Assembly: GCF_014898075.1 (NCBI RefSeq)
Contig: NZ_CP062976.1
Location: 1,488,001-1,552,000, forward strand
DNA length: 64,000 nt
Direction: 5' to 3'
Origin: Neisseria yangbaofengii
Lineage (GTDB): Bacteria; Pseudomonadota; Gammaproteobacteria; Burkholderiales; Neisseriaceae
Every line of letters begins with the position of its first letter. Position 1 is the first letter of the stretch. The position numbers were made by a program, and so were the translations under genes. The notes beneath the pieces were generated by a model, which worked only from the letters and a program-made list of their open reading frames with translations, was not told the DNA's origin and ran no database searches. Of the stretch, positions 1-8,178 are shown piece by piece.

Positions 1-302
1 TGGCGGGCGCTGAACGGCATGAGACGGGGAAATGGGGTTTGTATATGATTCACAACAAGTGTATCCGTATATGTGTTTGTTATGGGCTAAGAAATTCTTG
101 TAATTTAATTGGTTGGCAGCCTGTTAATGTTCGCAGCATATCATCATATTTAACATTTCTCATCATTTCTCAGATAAAAGGTATCGATAAGCTACCAAAA
201 GTACACATTTTTTTATACTGTCAGCGAAGTGATTATTTATTTACAGTCAGAACCAACAAATAACCATTTATCGAGTGATAATGCAGTACAAATCATACAA
301 AA
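1..302. other. unassigned left-edge region
   Basis: I see no convincing gene here. The first ~45 bases are GC-richer and may be the end of a gene lying to the left, but no family is recognisable. The remainder is AT-rich. An open frame at 39-263 has no recognisable domain and an odd composition, so it was not accepted. Confidence 0.4.
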
Positions 303-329
303 CAAGAGGCCGTCTGAAACGGCCTCTTG
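303..329 (-). terminator. DUS hairpin after suhB
   Basis: An 11-bp inverted repeat (303-313 and 319-329) surrounds a five-base loop and contains one AG-DUS. It lies just after the suhB stop codon on the minus strand and is the likely terminator. Confidence 0.7.
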
Positions 330-342
330 CAATCAACCTAAC

Positions 343-1128
343 TTATTGATGTGCAGCGATAATCTGCAACATTTGCGCCAACACTTTCGGATTACCGGCC
401 ACCACGTCACCGGTTTCCAACCAGTTCTCGTTGCCCTTCATGTCGGTCACAATGCCGCCTGCTTCTTGCACAATCAATGCACCGGCAGCAATATCCCAAG
501 GCTTCAAGTTAAATTCAAAGAAACCGTCCAAACGGCCGCAAGCCACGGCGCACAAATCCAATGCAGCTGCACCTTCACGACGACCGCCTGCGGTTTTCGA
601 CAAGAAATCTTTCAAAATAACCAAGTATTTGTCCATCACGCCCTGATCAACCACCGGAAAACCTGTACCAATCAAGCAACGGTTTAACTCGATGCGGCCG
701 GAAACACGGATACGGCGGTCATTCAGCAATGCGCCTTTGCCGCGCGATGCCATATACAAATCATTGCGCTCGGGTGCGTAAACCAAAGCTTCTTGCAACA
801 CACCTTTGTGCAGCAGCGCCATAGAAATCGCATATTGGGGATGACCGTGCAGGAAATTAGTAGTACCGTCCAAAGGATCGATAATCCATTCGTATTCGGC
901 ATTGTCTTTACCGTGAGAACCGGTTTCTTCGCAGGTAATTTTGTGATGCGGGTAGGCTTCTTTGAGCGCTTCCACCAGAATCATTTCCGATTCACGATCA
1001 ACATTGGAAACAAAATCGTTGAAGGCTTTGCTGTCGATTTTGACAGTATCCAGATTGCCGCCGGCACGGGTCATCATCTGGCCGGCACGACGGGCGGCTT
1101 TAAAGGCAGTATTTAAAATCGGATTCAT
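343..1128 (-). CDS. suhB: inositol-1-monophosphatase family protein SuhB
   Basis: Predicted cytoplasmic Mg2+-dependent phosphatase of 261 aa, the usual length for the family. The metal-binding signatures are visible: the acidic pair in CEETG (about residues 66-70), the core motif IIDPLDGTTN (about 82-91) and, near the C-terminus, PWDIAAGALIVQEAGG. SuhB proteins hydrolyse inositol phosphates and in E. coli also associate with rRNA antitermination complexes; only the phosphatase family follows from the sequence here. The ATG at 1126-1128 is preferred over an upstream in-frame start at 1203 because family similarity begins at MNPIL. The gene is divergent from trmJ. Confidence 0.92.
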   Translation of the reverse strand: MNPILNTAFKAARRAGQMMTRAGGNLDTVKIDSKAFNDFVSNVDRESEMILVEALKEAYPHHKITCEETGSHGKDNAEYEWIIDPLDGTTNFLHGHPQYAISMALLHKGVLQEALVYAPERNDLYMASRGKGALLNDRRIRVSGRIELNRCLIGTGFPVVDQGVMDKYLVILKDFLSKTAGGRREGAAALDLCAVACGRLDGFFEFNLKPWDIAAGALIVQEAGGIVTDMKGNENWLETGDVVAGNPKVLAQMLQIIAAHQ

Positions 1129-1234
1129 GGGTTTCTTTCTAAATAAGGTACAATACCGCCTGACGCGTAGCAACCGCACACGCACCAAGCGCAACGTTTT
1201 CACGTTTCCAATGTTGTTAAAGAACGTTTCATAT

Positions 1235-1271
1235 TTTCAGACGGCCTATTTTTGATAAAGGCCGTCTGAAA
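1235..1271. repeat. inverted DUS pair between divergent genes
   Basis: Two AG-DUS copies lie head to head around a short AT-rich loop. Both flanking genes are transcribed away from this site, so it is not obviously a terminator for either. It more likely serves DNA uptake. Confidence 0.7.
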
Positions 1272-1323
1272 GAAATGGAAGTATGCTGCATTATAACCGA
1301 TTAGCTTTGAAACCGAAACAAAC

Positions 1324-2130
1324 ATGATTGCCAAACCCGCCCTGCCCGACTATTTAAACCACATCCACATCATTCTCACACGCACCAGCCATCCGGCCAA
1401 CATCGGTTCGGCCGCACGCGCAATGAAAACCATGGGTTTGCACAAGCTCACCATTGTCGCGCCCAACCTGATGGCCACGCCGATGACGGAACATCCGCCC
1501 GTCTTCGATCCGCAAAATCCGCAAAATTTTCAGTTACCGGAAGAAAGCTTCACACTGGCGTCAGGTGCGGCGGATGTATTGGCCAATGCCAAAATTGCCG
1601 CCACTTTGGACGAAGCCCTGGCCGATACCACCATCAGTTGCGCGCTCACCAGCCGCCGCCGCGAAATTACCGCACCGCTGCAAACTCCACGTCAGTTGGT
1701 ACCCGAATTATTGCAAGCCGCGGCCGACGGCGAAGAAGTAGCCTTGGTATTCGGCAACGAAACCTTCGGCCTGTCGATTGAAGAAGTGCAAGCCTGCAAC
1801 CGCTTGATGACTATCAACGGCAATCCTGATTATTTCTCACTGAATCTTGCCCAAGCCGTACAAGTAGTGTGTTACGAAATTTTCAGCCAAACCGATGTTC
1901 CGATGACGCATTTGCAGCAAGAAGACCATGCCGCCACTCACGAGCAAATCAAAGGCATGGTGTCGCACATGGAATCATTAATGCATGATGTGGACTTTTT
2001 CAAACGCCGCAACAGCGCACGCCTGATGCGCCGCATGCAAAGCCTGTTCGGCCGTGCCAACACACAAACAGAAGACATCGATATTTTGCGTGGCTTTTTC
2101 AATACCTTAAAACAACATTTAAAAGATTAA
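1324..2130 (+). CDS. trmJ: tRNA (cytidine/uridine-2'-O-)-methyltransferase TrmJ-like
   Basis: SPOUT-class (TrmH/SpoU family) RNA 2'-O-methyltransferase of 268 aa. TrmJ enzymes methylate the ribose at tRNA position 32 using S-adenosylmethionine. Visible motifs are the RNA-contact segment NIGSAARAMKTMGL near residue 25, the cofactor-knot motif ALVFGNETFGLS in the middle, and YFSLNLAQAVQVVCYEI, which completes the trefoil knot. The C-terminal helical extension fits TrmJ better than the shorter TrmL. The start follows an AT-rich promoter region, and a DUS hairpin follows the stop. Confidence 0.9.
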   Translation: MIAKPALPDYLNHIHIILTRTSHPANIGSAARAMKTMGLHKLTIVAPNLMATPMTEHPPVFDPQNPQNFQLPEESFTLASGAADVLANAKIAATLDEALADTTISCALTSRRREITAPLQTPRQLVPELLQAAADGEEVALVFGNETFGLSIEEVQACNRLMTINGNPDYFSLNLAQAVQVVCYEIFSQTDVPMTHLQQEDHAATHEQIKGMVSHMESLMHDVDFFKRRNSARLMRRMQSLFGRANTQTEDIDILRGFFNTLKQHLKD

Positions 2131-2132
2131 TT

Positions 2133-2164
2133 TTTTCAGACGGCCTGATTGAGGCTGTCTGAAA
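2133..2164 (+). terminator. DUS hairpin after trmJ
   Basis: A T-run and DUS complement are followed five bases later by a slightly degenerate DUS (AGGCTGTCTGAA), forming a hairpin. It ends only 12 bases before the next start codon. Confidence 0.6.
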
Positions 2165-2176
2165 CCCAAAGATGCT

Positions 2177-3031
2177 ATGAATTACGCCCTTGATGCCTTA
2201 TGGTGGCAACTCACCGGCCGTCCTGTACGCGAGTTGGCAACCTTACTCACCGCCCCGCCCCTGTGGCACAGCGGCGCAGAGTTACCGGTGCGCGAATTGC
2301 TGGGCGAACACGGTTTCCGCTACCTGCTTTCGCTCGACCGAAATCCACAGCCACTTACCGATTATCTGGCGCGACACGCCCCGTTTGGCCGCCGTTTGGG
2401 TTTATACGCCGAGCATTTGCTGGCATTTTGGTTCAGCCATGCGCCACATGCCGAATTATTGGCGCAAAACCTGCAAGTGATTTCGAACGGCCTTACCATC
2501 GGCGCGGCGGATTTTATCGCCAAGCTCAACGGAAAGGCTTATCATATTGAATTAACGTGTAAATATTACGGCAGCGCAAGTGGGAAATTTGATGATTTAT
2601 GCGGTTTAAACCGGCAAGACCGCTTGGCCGGCAAAGCCAACAAATTACCGCAGCAACTGATGCTGCTGAAATTTTCAGACGGCCTCAAAACCTTGCAGCA
2701 ACACCAATTGCCCGGCGATTTACAGCCGGCTTCAATCGTACGCGGCATCGGCTTTTTTACCGAAGGCTTCGCTGATTTTCAAGCACCGATGAATCCTTAT
2801 TCTTGGCGCGGTGTGTATCTGACCGATTGGAGCGAATACGATTTCAGCCGCACCGATATCCGCTATTGCCTGCTTGACCGCACAGCCTGTCTCGCGCCTG
2901 CCCGAGTGACCGAAGCGGAAACCTTGAATGCCCAAGCCGTCCGCCAAATCGACAGCGGTTTAGTCGCCGTACTCGAGCTTCGCCCCGACGGCTATTGGCA
3001 CGAAATATTGCGCATCATGAAAGGGGTGTAA
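2177..3031 (+). CDS. DUF1853 family protein
   Basis: A 284-aa cytoplasmic protein with no signal peptide or membrane segment. It resembles DUF1853 proteins, whose biochemical role is unknown: an LWWQLTGRPVRELA-type N-terminus, the RLGLYAEHLLAFWF segment, and a central basic/acidic segment ending in KYYG. The IGAADFI...YHIELTCKYYG stretch looks like a PD-(D/E)XK-type nuclease core (acidic residue followed by E-x-K-like spacing), but that is my inference. One DUS lies inside the coding sequence near 2671. It follows trmJ closely. Confidence 0.75.
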   Translation: MNYALDALWWQLTGRPVRELATLLTAPPLWHSGAELPVRELLGEHGFRYLLSLDRNPQPLTDYLARHAPFGRRLGLYAEHLLAFWFSHAPHAELLAQNLQVISNGLTIGAADFIAKLNGKAYHIELTCKYYGSASGKFDDLCGLNRQDRLAGKANKLPQQLMLLKFSDGLKTLQQHQLPGDLQPASIVRGIGFFTEGFADFQAPMNPYSWRGVYLTDWSEYDFSRTDIRYCLLDRTACLAPARVTEAETLNAQAVRQIDSGLVAVLELRPDGYWHEILRIMKGV

Positions 3032-3136
3032 CCCGCCCAATCCGCTGCCTGGCTTATTTTTCAGGCGGCATCGTCTTCAAGCCATCTGAAAATCCCGTAT
3101 AATCGGCCTATTCTATGATTTAAAGCAAACCTATCC

Positions 3137-4393
3137 ATGACACCGATTCAACTCGAACACACCGCCGCGTTACTGGCCGACATGCTGACTTTCAAACAGC
3201 CTGCCGATGCCGTTTTGTCTGCCTACTTCCGCGAACACAAAAAACTCGGCCGCCAAGACCGCCACGAAATTGCCGAAACCGCCTTCGCCGCCTTGCGCCA
3301 TTATCAAAAAATTGCCGCCGTGTTGCGCCGCCCACATGCACAGCCGCGCAAAGCCGCATTGGCGGCATTGGTGCTTGGCCGCAGCGTTAACATCGGCAAA
3401 ATCCAAGATTTACTCAATGAAGAAGAAACCGGGTTTCTCAGTCATCTGAAAGCACGCAAAGCCGAGTTTTCAGACGGCCTGCATACCGCCGCCGAATTAC
3501 CGGAGTGGCTGATTGCGCAATTGCAAACCCATTACAGCAACAAAGAAATTCTCGCTTTCGGCCGCAGCATCAACCACCCTGCGCCACTGGATTTGCGCGT
3601 AAACACCTTGAAAAACAAGCGCGGCAAAGTCTTGGCCGCCTTGCAAGCCGAAGAGCCGGATGCCGAAGCCACGCCGTTTTCACCGTGGGGCATCCGTTTG
3701 AAGAACAAAATCGCCTTGAACAAACACGAATTATTCCTTGACGGATCGGTTGAAGTGCAAGACGAAGGCAGCCAATTGCTGGCTTTACTGGTCGGCGCCA
3801 AACGCGGTGAAATCGTTGTCGATTTTTGTGCCGGCGCAGGCGGTAAAACCTTGGCGATTGGGGCGCAAATGGCGAACAAAGGCCGCATCTATGCCTTCGA
3901 CATCGCCGAAAAACGCTTGGCCAACCTCAAGCCACGCATGACCCGCGCCGGCCTGACCAACATCAATCCCGAGCGCATCAGTAGCGAACGCGACAGCCGC
4001 ATCGCCCGTCTCACCGGCAAAGCCGACCGCGTATTGGTCGATGCGCCTTGTTCGGGCTTGGGCACGCTGCGCCGCAACCCCGATTTGAAATACCGCCAAT
4101 CGCCGGAAACCGTGTCCAACCTGTTGGAACAGCAACACAGCATCCTCACGGCCGCCGCCAAACTGGTGAAACCGAAAGGCCGCCTGGTGTATGCCACTTG
4201 CAGTATTTTGCCGGAAGAAAACGAGCATCAGGTCAAGCATTTCTTGGCTGAAAACCCGGAGTTTGAATTGCTCGACAGCAGCGAATTGCTCGCCGCCGCC
4301 AAAGTGGATTTAAACACCGGCAAATACCTGCGCATGGATTCTGCGGTTCACCATACCGACGGTTTCTTTGCAGCGGTTTTGCAGCGGAAATAA
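3137..4393 (+). CDS. RsmB/NOP family RNA cytosine-C5 methyltransferase
   Basis: A 418-aa SAM-dependent m5C methyltransferase of the NOL1/NOP2/Sun family. The Rossmann motif I reads VDFCAGAGGKTLAIG. The two conserved cysteine motifs are DAPCSGLGTLRRNPDLK (motif IV) and YATCSILPEENE (motif VI); the motif VI cysteine is the usual nucleophile. An N-terminal helical region of about 110 residues resembles the NusB-like domain of RsmB. The 16S rRNA is the likely substrate, but Neisseria genomes can encode more than one member, so no gene symbol is given. DUS hairpin after the stop. Confidence 0.85.
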   Translation: MTPIQLEHTAALLADMLTFKQPADAVLSAYFREHKKLGRQDRHEIAETAFAALRHYQKIAAVLRRPHAQPRKAALAALVLGRSVNIGKIQDLLNEEETGFLSHLKARKAEFSDGLHTAAELPEWLIAQLQTHYSNKEILAFGRSINHPAPLDLRVNTLKNKRGKVLAALQAEEPDAEATPFSPWGIRLKNKIALNKHELFLDGSVEVQDEGSQLLALLVGAKRGEIVVDFCAGAGGKTLAIGAQMANKGRIYAFDIAEKRLANLKPRMTRAGLTNINPERISSERDSRIARLTGKADRVLVDAPCSGLGTLRRNPDLKYRQSPETVSNLLEQQHSILTAAAKLVKPKGRLVYATCSILPEENEHQVKHFLAENPEFELLDSSELLAAAKVDLNTGKYLRMDSAVHHTDGFFAAVLQRK

Positions 4394-4397
4394 CAAT

Positions 4398-4437
4398 AGG
4401 CCGTCTGAAAATACAAGCTTTGTTTTTCAGACGGCCT
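4398..4437 (+). terminator. DUS hairpin
   Basis: A head-to-head AG-DUS pair with about an 11-base loop follows the methyltransferase stop codon and ends in a short T-run. Confidence 0.75.
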
Positions 4438-4568
4438 TTGCTTGAATTTCATCTTTTACGCCTTATTTACTTACCGTTGCGGCAAAAGAGTCATTTTAAA
4501 TTCCCGCAACTTGCGTATAATGATGGCGTTCAAACCGAATCACTCCGATTGTTTTAAAGGAATCACAC

Positions 4569-4877
4569 ATGAGCATTCATGATCAAATCAAAGAAGTTGT
4601 CACCACCCACCGTGTTGTCTTGTTTATGAAAGGCACCAAACAATTTCCACAATGCGGCTTTTCATCACGCGCCGTGCAAATTTTGAACGCGGTTAACTGC
4701 ACCGATTATGTAACGGTTAACGTGTTGGAAAACGACGAAGTACGCCAAGGCATTAAAGAATACAGCGACTGGCCGACCATTCCGCAACTGTATGTTAACG
4801 GTGAATTTGTCGGCGGCTCCGATATCATGATGGAAATGTTCGAAGCCGGCGAATTAGAAGAAGCACTAAAAGCCTAA
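4569..4877 (+). CDS. grxD: monothiol glutaredoxin GrxD
   Basis: A 102-aa Grx4-type monothiol glutaredoxin. The active-site motif CGFS lies at about residues 29-32 within [16 protein letters not shown]. The glutathione-binding segment [19 protein letters not shown] follows. Proteins of this class bind [2Fe-2S] clusters with glutathione and act in Fe-S cluster delivery rather than as classical disulfide reductases. AAAGGA precedes the ATG, and a TATAAT box lies upstream at 4516-4521. A DUS terminator follows. Confidence 0.95.
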   Translation: MSIHDQIKEVVTTHRVVLFMKGTKQFPQCGFSSRAVQILNAVNCTDYVTVNVLENDEVRQGIKEYSDWPTIPQLYVNGEFVGGSDIMMEMFEAGELEEALKA

Positions 4878-4885
4878 TTGTTGGC

Positions 4886-4919
4886 AAAGGCCGTCTGAAA
4901 CCCTGTTCAGACGGCCTTT
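4886..4919 (+). terminator. DUS hairpin after grxD
   Basis: A 14-bp perfect inverted repeat built from two AG-DUS copies, with a six-base loop and a T-run. Confidence 0.8.
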
Positions 4920-4936
4920 TGCATGGTTTACACAGT

Positions 4937-4964
4937 TTGCGCGACACCTAAAAAAAAGTATAAT
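4937..4964 (+). promoter_or_regulatory. candidate sigma-70 promoter of upp
   Basis: TTGCGC (4937-4942), a 16-bp spacer and a perfect TATAAT (4959-4964) lie about 33 bases before the upp start codon. Confidence 0.55.
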
Positions 4965-4996
4965 AAGCCAACTTTACCAGACATCGAGTAGAAGCA

Positions 4997-5623
4997 ATGA
5001 ATGTGACCGTCATCGACCATCCCTTGGTCAAACACAAATTAACCCTGATGCGCGAAGCAGAATGCAGCACCTATAAATTCCGCACACTCGCCACCGAACT
5101 TGCCCGCCTGATGGCCTACGAAGCCAGCCGCGATTTCGCCATGGAAAAATACATCATCGACGGCTGGTGCGGCCGTATCGAAGGCGACCGCATCAAAGGC
5201 AAAACCTTGACCGTGGTGCCGATTTTGCGTGCCGGTTTGGGCATGTTGGACGGCGTGTTGGATTTGATTCCCACCGCCAAAATCAGCGTAGTCGGCCTGC
5301 AACGCAACGAAGAAACCTTAAAACCGGTTTCCTATTTTGAAAAATTCGTCGACAGCATGGACGAGCGCCCCGCCTTGATTATCGACCCCATGTTGGCCAC
5401 CGGCGGATCGATGGTCGCCACCATTGATTTGCTGAAAGCCAAAGGCTGCAAAAACATCAAAGCCTTGGTATTGGTCGCCGCCCCCGAAGGCGTGAAAACC
5501 GTCAATGATGCGCACCCTGATGTCACCATCTACACCGCCGCTCTCGACAGTCATCTGAACGAAGACGGCTACATCATCCCCGGCTTGGGTGATGCCGGCG
5601 ATAAGATTTTCGGTACGCGATGA
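4997..5623 (+). CDS. upp: uracil phosphoribosyltransferase
   Basis: A 208-aa enzyme, the usual length, that salvages uracil by joining it to PRPP to give UMP. The PRPP-binding loop is clear in [12 protein letters not shown] (about residues 130-141). Conserved N-terminal features include the [12 protein letters not shown] segment. The C-terminal uracil-binding region ends [13 protein letters not shown], as in the family. The gene stands alone between two DUS hairpins with its own promoter. Confidence 0.97.
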   Translation: MNVTVIDHPLVKHKLTLMREAECSTYKFRTLATELARLMAYEASRDFAMEKYIIDGWCGRIEGDRIKGKTLTVVPILRAGLGMLDGVLDLIPTAKISVVGLQRNEETLKPVSYFEKFVDSMDERPALIIDPMLATGGSMVATIDLLKAKGCKNIKALVLVAAPEGVKTVNDAHPDVTIYTAALDSHLNEDGYIIPGLGDAGDKIFGTR

Positions 5624-5630
5624 TTCAAAT

Positions 5631-5673
5631 AAACAGGCCGTCTGAAAGCTGATGTTTTTCAGACGGCCTGTTT
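5631..5673 (+). terminator. DUS hairpin after upp
   Basis: A 17-bp inverted repeat extends beyond the DUS core on both sides (AAACAGG.../...CCTGTTT). Confidence 0.8.
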
Positions 5674-5707
5674 CCCATTTCTTTACTACATCAAATTAAG
5701 GAACATC

Positions 5708-6025
5708 ATGAGCTTTCAAGACAATCTGGCTGCCATGCCTGCAATCGACCACTTAAGCGGCCTAGACGTTAATAACGGGCAAGGCGAAACCATTCACCAT
5801 ATTCCTGCCGCACCGGGCAAGCTCGGTTCATTAAAACTCTATCATGCGCTGGCACAAGAATTCGATAACCAATTAAATGCCAACGCAGCCGAACGCGGTT
5901 TGGCATTGTTTGCCGAGCACGTGGCCGATGCCGAAGCCAATCCGGGCAAGCACCCTAACATTGATTTGCTGTTTGAAGTGAAAGCCGGAAACTTGGTTTA
6001 TCAATTGAAACCGTTACAAGCTTAA
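5708..6025 (+). CDS. DUF2322-like small protein
   Basis: A 105-aa soluble protein without signal peptide or membrane segments. It matches my recollection of DUF2322 proteins from beta- and gammaproteobacteria (IDHLSGLDV...IHHIPAAPGKLGSLK near the N-terminus and ADAEANPGKHPNIDLL near the C-terminus). The function is unknown. AAGGA lies eight bases before the ATG. It is flanked by DUS hairpins, so it is probably monocistronic. Confidence 0.75.
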   Translation: MSFQDNLAAMPAIDHLSGLDVNNGQGETIHHIPAAPGKLGSLKLYHALAQEFDNQLNANAAERGLALFAEHVADAEANPGKHPNIDLLFEVKAGNLVYQLKPLQA

Positions 6026-6033
6026 TTGAAGAT

Positions 6034-6070
6034 AAAAATGCCGCCTGAAATTGATTTCAGACGGCATTTT
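6034..6070 (+). terminator. hairpin with an AT-DUS
   Basis: The inverted repeat pairs a degenerate DUS (ATGCCGCCTGAA) with the complement of an AT-dialect DUS (6056-6067). It ends in a T-run. Confidence 0.7.
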
Positions 6071-6108
6071 GCTACCCCATAACAAAATCGTTTACATTAT
6101 TTTAAATA

Positions 6109-6123
6109 TGTTATACCATAACT
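6109..6123 (+). promoter_or_regulatory. candidate Zur operator
   Basis: TGTTATACCATAACT is a near-perfect palindrome 44 bases upstream of the DUF4198 start codon. It matches 14 of 15 positions of the reported meningococcal Zur element TGTTATDNHATAACA, differing only in the last base. The regulated gene encodes a histidine-rich secreted protein, which fits zinc control. This is inference from motif similarity. Confidence 0.6.
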
Positions 6124-6166
6124 CATCAATTTTAATTGACCCACCTACTTTTAGAAAACAGCCATC

Positions 6167-6970
6167 ATGAAAAAATCTATTTTACTGATTACTTCCGCAT
6201 TGTTTCTGTCTACCGCCGCACACGCCCACCGTGTATGGGTTGAGACCGCACACACCCACGGCGGCGAATACCTGACTGCCGAATTGGGCTACGGCGAATT
6301 TCCAGAATTAGAGCCAATTGCCAAAGACCGGCTTAACATTTTCAAACCATTGCAACTGGTTACCGAAAAAGGCAAAGAAAATCTGATTCAAAAAGGCCAA
6401 TTCAACTACCAATACCGCAGCAACCGCCCGGTTAAAGACGGCAGCTATTTGGTGATTGCCGAATACCAGCCGACTTTCTGGTCGAAAAACGCCGCCGGTT
6501 GGAAGCGCACCAACAAAACCGAAATGACTGATGCCACCTATTGCGAAGAAAGCCGCATGTACGGCAAAAACATCGTCAACGTTGGCCATGAAAGCGCAGA
6601 CACCGCCGTCATCACCAAACAAGTCGGCCAAAACTTAGAAATCGTACCGCTCGACAACCCGGCCAACATTCACGTTGGCGAGCGCTTCAAAGTGCGCGTG
6701 TTATACCGTGGCGAGCCATTGGCCAACCATCCGGTAACCGCAACCTTCGACGGCTTTGACAACAGCGACCGCAGCAAAACCCACAAAGTAGAAGCGCAAG
6801 CATTTTATGACGTGACCAACGACAAAGGCGAAGTGGACATTATCCCGTTGCGCCAAGGTTTCTGGAAAGTTAATGTTGAGCACAAAACCGACTTCCGCGA
6901 CCAAAAAGTTTGCGAAAAAGAGTCCAACTACACCACGCTTACTTTCCAAATCGGTCATACGCACCACTGA
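6167..6970 (+). CDS. periplasmic DUF4198 protein, probable metal-uptake accessory
   Basis: A 267-aa exported protein. A clear Sec signal peptide (MKKSILLITSALFLSTAAHA) is cut after AHA. The mature protein begins HRVWVETAHTHGG and ends IGHTHH, so both ends carry histidine clusters suited to zinc, nickel or cobalt. DUF4198 proteins resemble the NikM/CbiK-like periplasmic component of metal uptake systems. A Zur-like palindrome upstream suggests induction under zinc limitation. No transporter gene is adjacent; a 107-bp Correia-type repeat and a DUS hairpin follow. Confidence 0.82.
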   Translation: MKKSILLITSALFLSTAAHAHRVWVETAHTHGGEYLTAELGYGEFPELEPIAKDRLNIFKPLQLVTEKGKENLIQKGQFNYQYRSNRPVKDGSYLVIAEYQPTFWSKNAAGWKRTNKTEMTDATYCEESRMYGKNIVNVGHESADTAVITKQVGQNLEIVPLDNPANIHVGERFKVRVLYRGEPLANHPVTATFDGFDNSDRSKTHKVEAQAFYDVTNDKGEVDIIPLRQGFWKVNVEHKTDFRDQKVCEKESNYTTLTFQIGHTHH

Positions 6971-6974
6971 TTTA

Positions 6975-7081
6975 TATAGTGGATTCACTTTTAAAACAGG
7001 ACAAGGCGGTGAGCCGAAGACAGTATAGATAATACGGCTAGGCGAACCAACGCCCTACTATTTTAAAGTGGATTCACTATA
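6975..7081. mobile_element. Correia repeat enclosed element (107 bp)
   Basis: The element has terminal inverted repeats beginning TATAGTGGATTCAC and ending GTGGATTCACTATA. Its internal part includes ACAAGGCGG and is typical of the short neisserial CREE family. Its length is exactly 107 bp, a standard size for the short form. It lies directly downstream of the DUF4198 gene, where it could affect 3' mRNA processing. CREEs are non-autonomous elements that insert at TA. Confidence 0.85.
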
Positions 7082-7125
7082 CATCTATAAATTGCTGAAA
7101 CAAACGACAATACATTGCAAACGTC

Positions 7126-7155
7126 AAAGGCCGTCTGAACATTCAGACGGCCTTT
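7126..7155. terminator. bidirectional DUS hairpin
   Basis: An AG-DUS pair with a two-base loop sits between convergent genes (DUF4198 on plus, pseudouridine synthase on minus). Confidence 0.75.
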
Positions 7156-7167
7156 TATCATAAGCAC

Positions 7168-7728
7168 TCAAGGCTGATGCGGCGCAAACCGCCATTCTCC
7201 TAAGGCCAAATCCAGTTCAAAAATGTTCAAGTGCCCAATAGCCACCCGCACCAAACGCAAACAAGGATAACCAAGCTTCGCCGTCATCCGCCGTACTTGG
7301 CGGTTCTTACCTTCGGCAATTTTAATTTCCAGCCAAAAATCCGGCACCGTTTTACGCATCCGAACCGGTGGTTGACGCAGCCACAGTTTATCCGCCTCTT
7401 CCCCTGCCAACACGCGCACCTTAGCCGGACGCGTCACAAAATCACCCAAATCCACACCACGATGCAACAAATCCAGTTTCGCCTCATCGGGCACACCCTC
7501 CACCTGCACCCAATAGGTTTTTTCCTGCTTAAACTTCGGATCTGCAATCCGTGCCTGCAAACGCCCGTTATTCGTCAGCAACAACAAACCTTCACTATCC
7601 GTATCCAAACGCCCTGCCGGATAAAAGCCCGGTTGCTCGACATAATCTTTCAAGCATTGGTGCTTTTCATGCGGCGAAAACTGGCAAATCACGCCATAAG
7701 GTTTGTTTAAAACAATCAAATCATTCAT
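7168..7728 (-). CDS. rluE: RluE-like 23S rRNA pseudouridine synthase
   Basis: A 186-aa RsuA/RluB/E/F-family pseudouridine synthase. The catalytic aspartate lies in GRLDTDSEGLLLLTNNG (about residues 40-56). The start LIVLNKPYGVICQFSP lacks the S4 RNA-binding domain of RsuA/RluB, which points to the short RluE type. NRQVRRMTAKLGYPCLRLVR is the conserved C-terminal motif. E. coli RluE modifies U2457 of 23S rRNA; the exact target here is inferred. Confidence 0.85.
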   Translation of the reverse strand: MNDLIVLNKPYGVICQFSPHEKHQCLKDYVEQPGFYPAGRLDTDSEGLLLLTNNGRLQARIADPKFKQEKTYWVQVEGVPDEAKLDLLHRGVDLGDFVTRPAKVRVLAGEEADKLWLRQPPVRMRKTVPDFWLEIKIAEGKNRQVRRMTAKLGYPCLRLVRVAIGHLNIFELDLALGEWRFAPHQP

Positions 7729-7869
7729 TCAGACGGCCTCAGTCTTGATATGGGTATTCGAGTCGCAGCTGCAAGCAAATCCAACATGTTTACGCCAATC
7801 ATCATATCAAATAACACGACAAATCTGCAAATATAGTCAATCCCCCAAATATAAATTACAATCTCCCCC

Positions 7870-8178
7870 ATGACCTATTCAACAGACTTTCGCCAACTCG
7901 CCTTAGCCAAACTCGCCCAAGGCCTCTCCATCCGTCAAGTAGCCAAAGAGCTCGGCATCGGCAGCGATACCGTGTTCAAATGGAAAAAGAATCCCATTCC
8001 CAAAGGCTATCCCAAAGACAGAAAACCCCTCAAAATTACCAAAGAAGCACTGCTTAGAGACGTCGAACAATACCCCGATGCCTATTGCTACGAACGGGCA
8101 CAACGGCTCAACTGCTCGACCAACGGCATTCACCAGGCATTGAAAAGATACGGAATCAGCCGAAAAAAAGACCAATAA
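7870..8178 (+). CDS. IS630-family transposase, N-terminal frame (OrfA)
   Basis: A 102-aa helix-turn-helix part of an IS630-type transposase. DFRQLALAKLAQGLSIRQVAKELGIGSDTVFKWKK is the DNA-binding region, followed by the linker ending YGISRKK. The frame runs into TAA just after an A7 tract (8163-8169). The catalytic part follows in another frame. Compared with the related copy at 16322, this copy has one base fewer before the junction, so a simple -1 slip would not reach the catalytic frame. Confidence 0.8.
   Translation: MTYSTDFRQLALAKLAQGLSIRQVAKELGIGSDTVFKWKKNPIPKGYPKDRKPLKITKEALLRDVEQYPDAYCYERAQRLNCSTNGIHQALKRYGISRKKDQ

Noticed and set aside
39-263. 74-aa plus-strand ORF at the left edge
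   Set aside because: No recognisable domain, unusual Cys/Ile/Tyr-rich composition and no ribosome-binding site; likely chance in AT-rich DNA.
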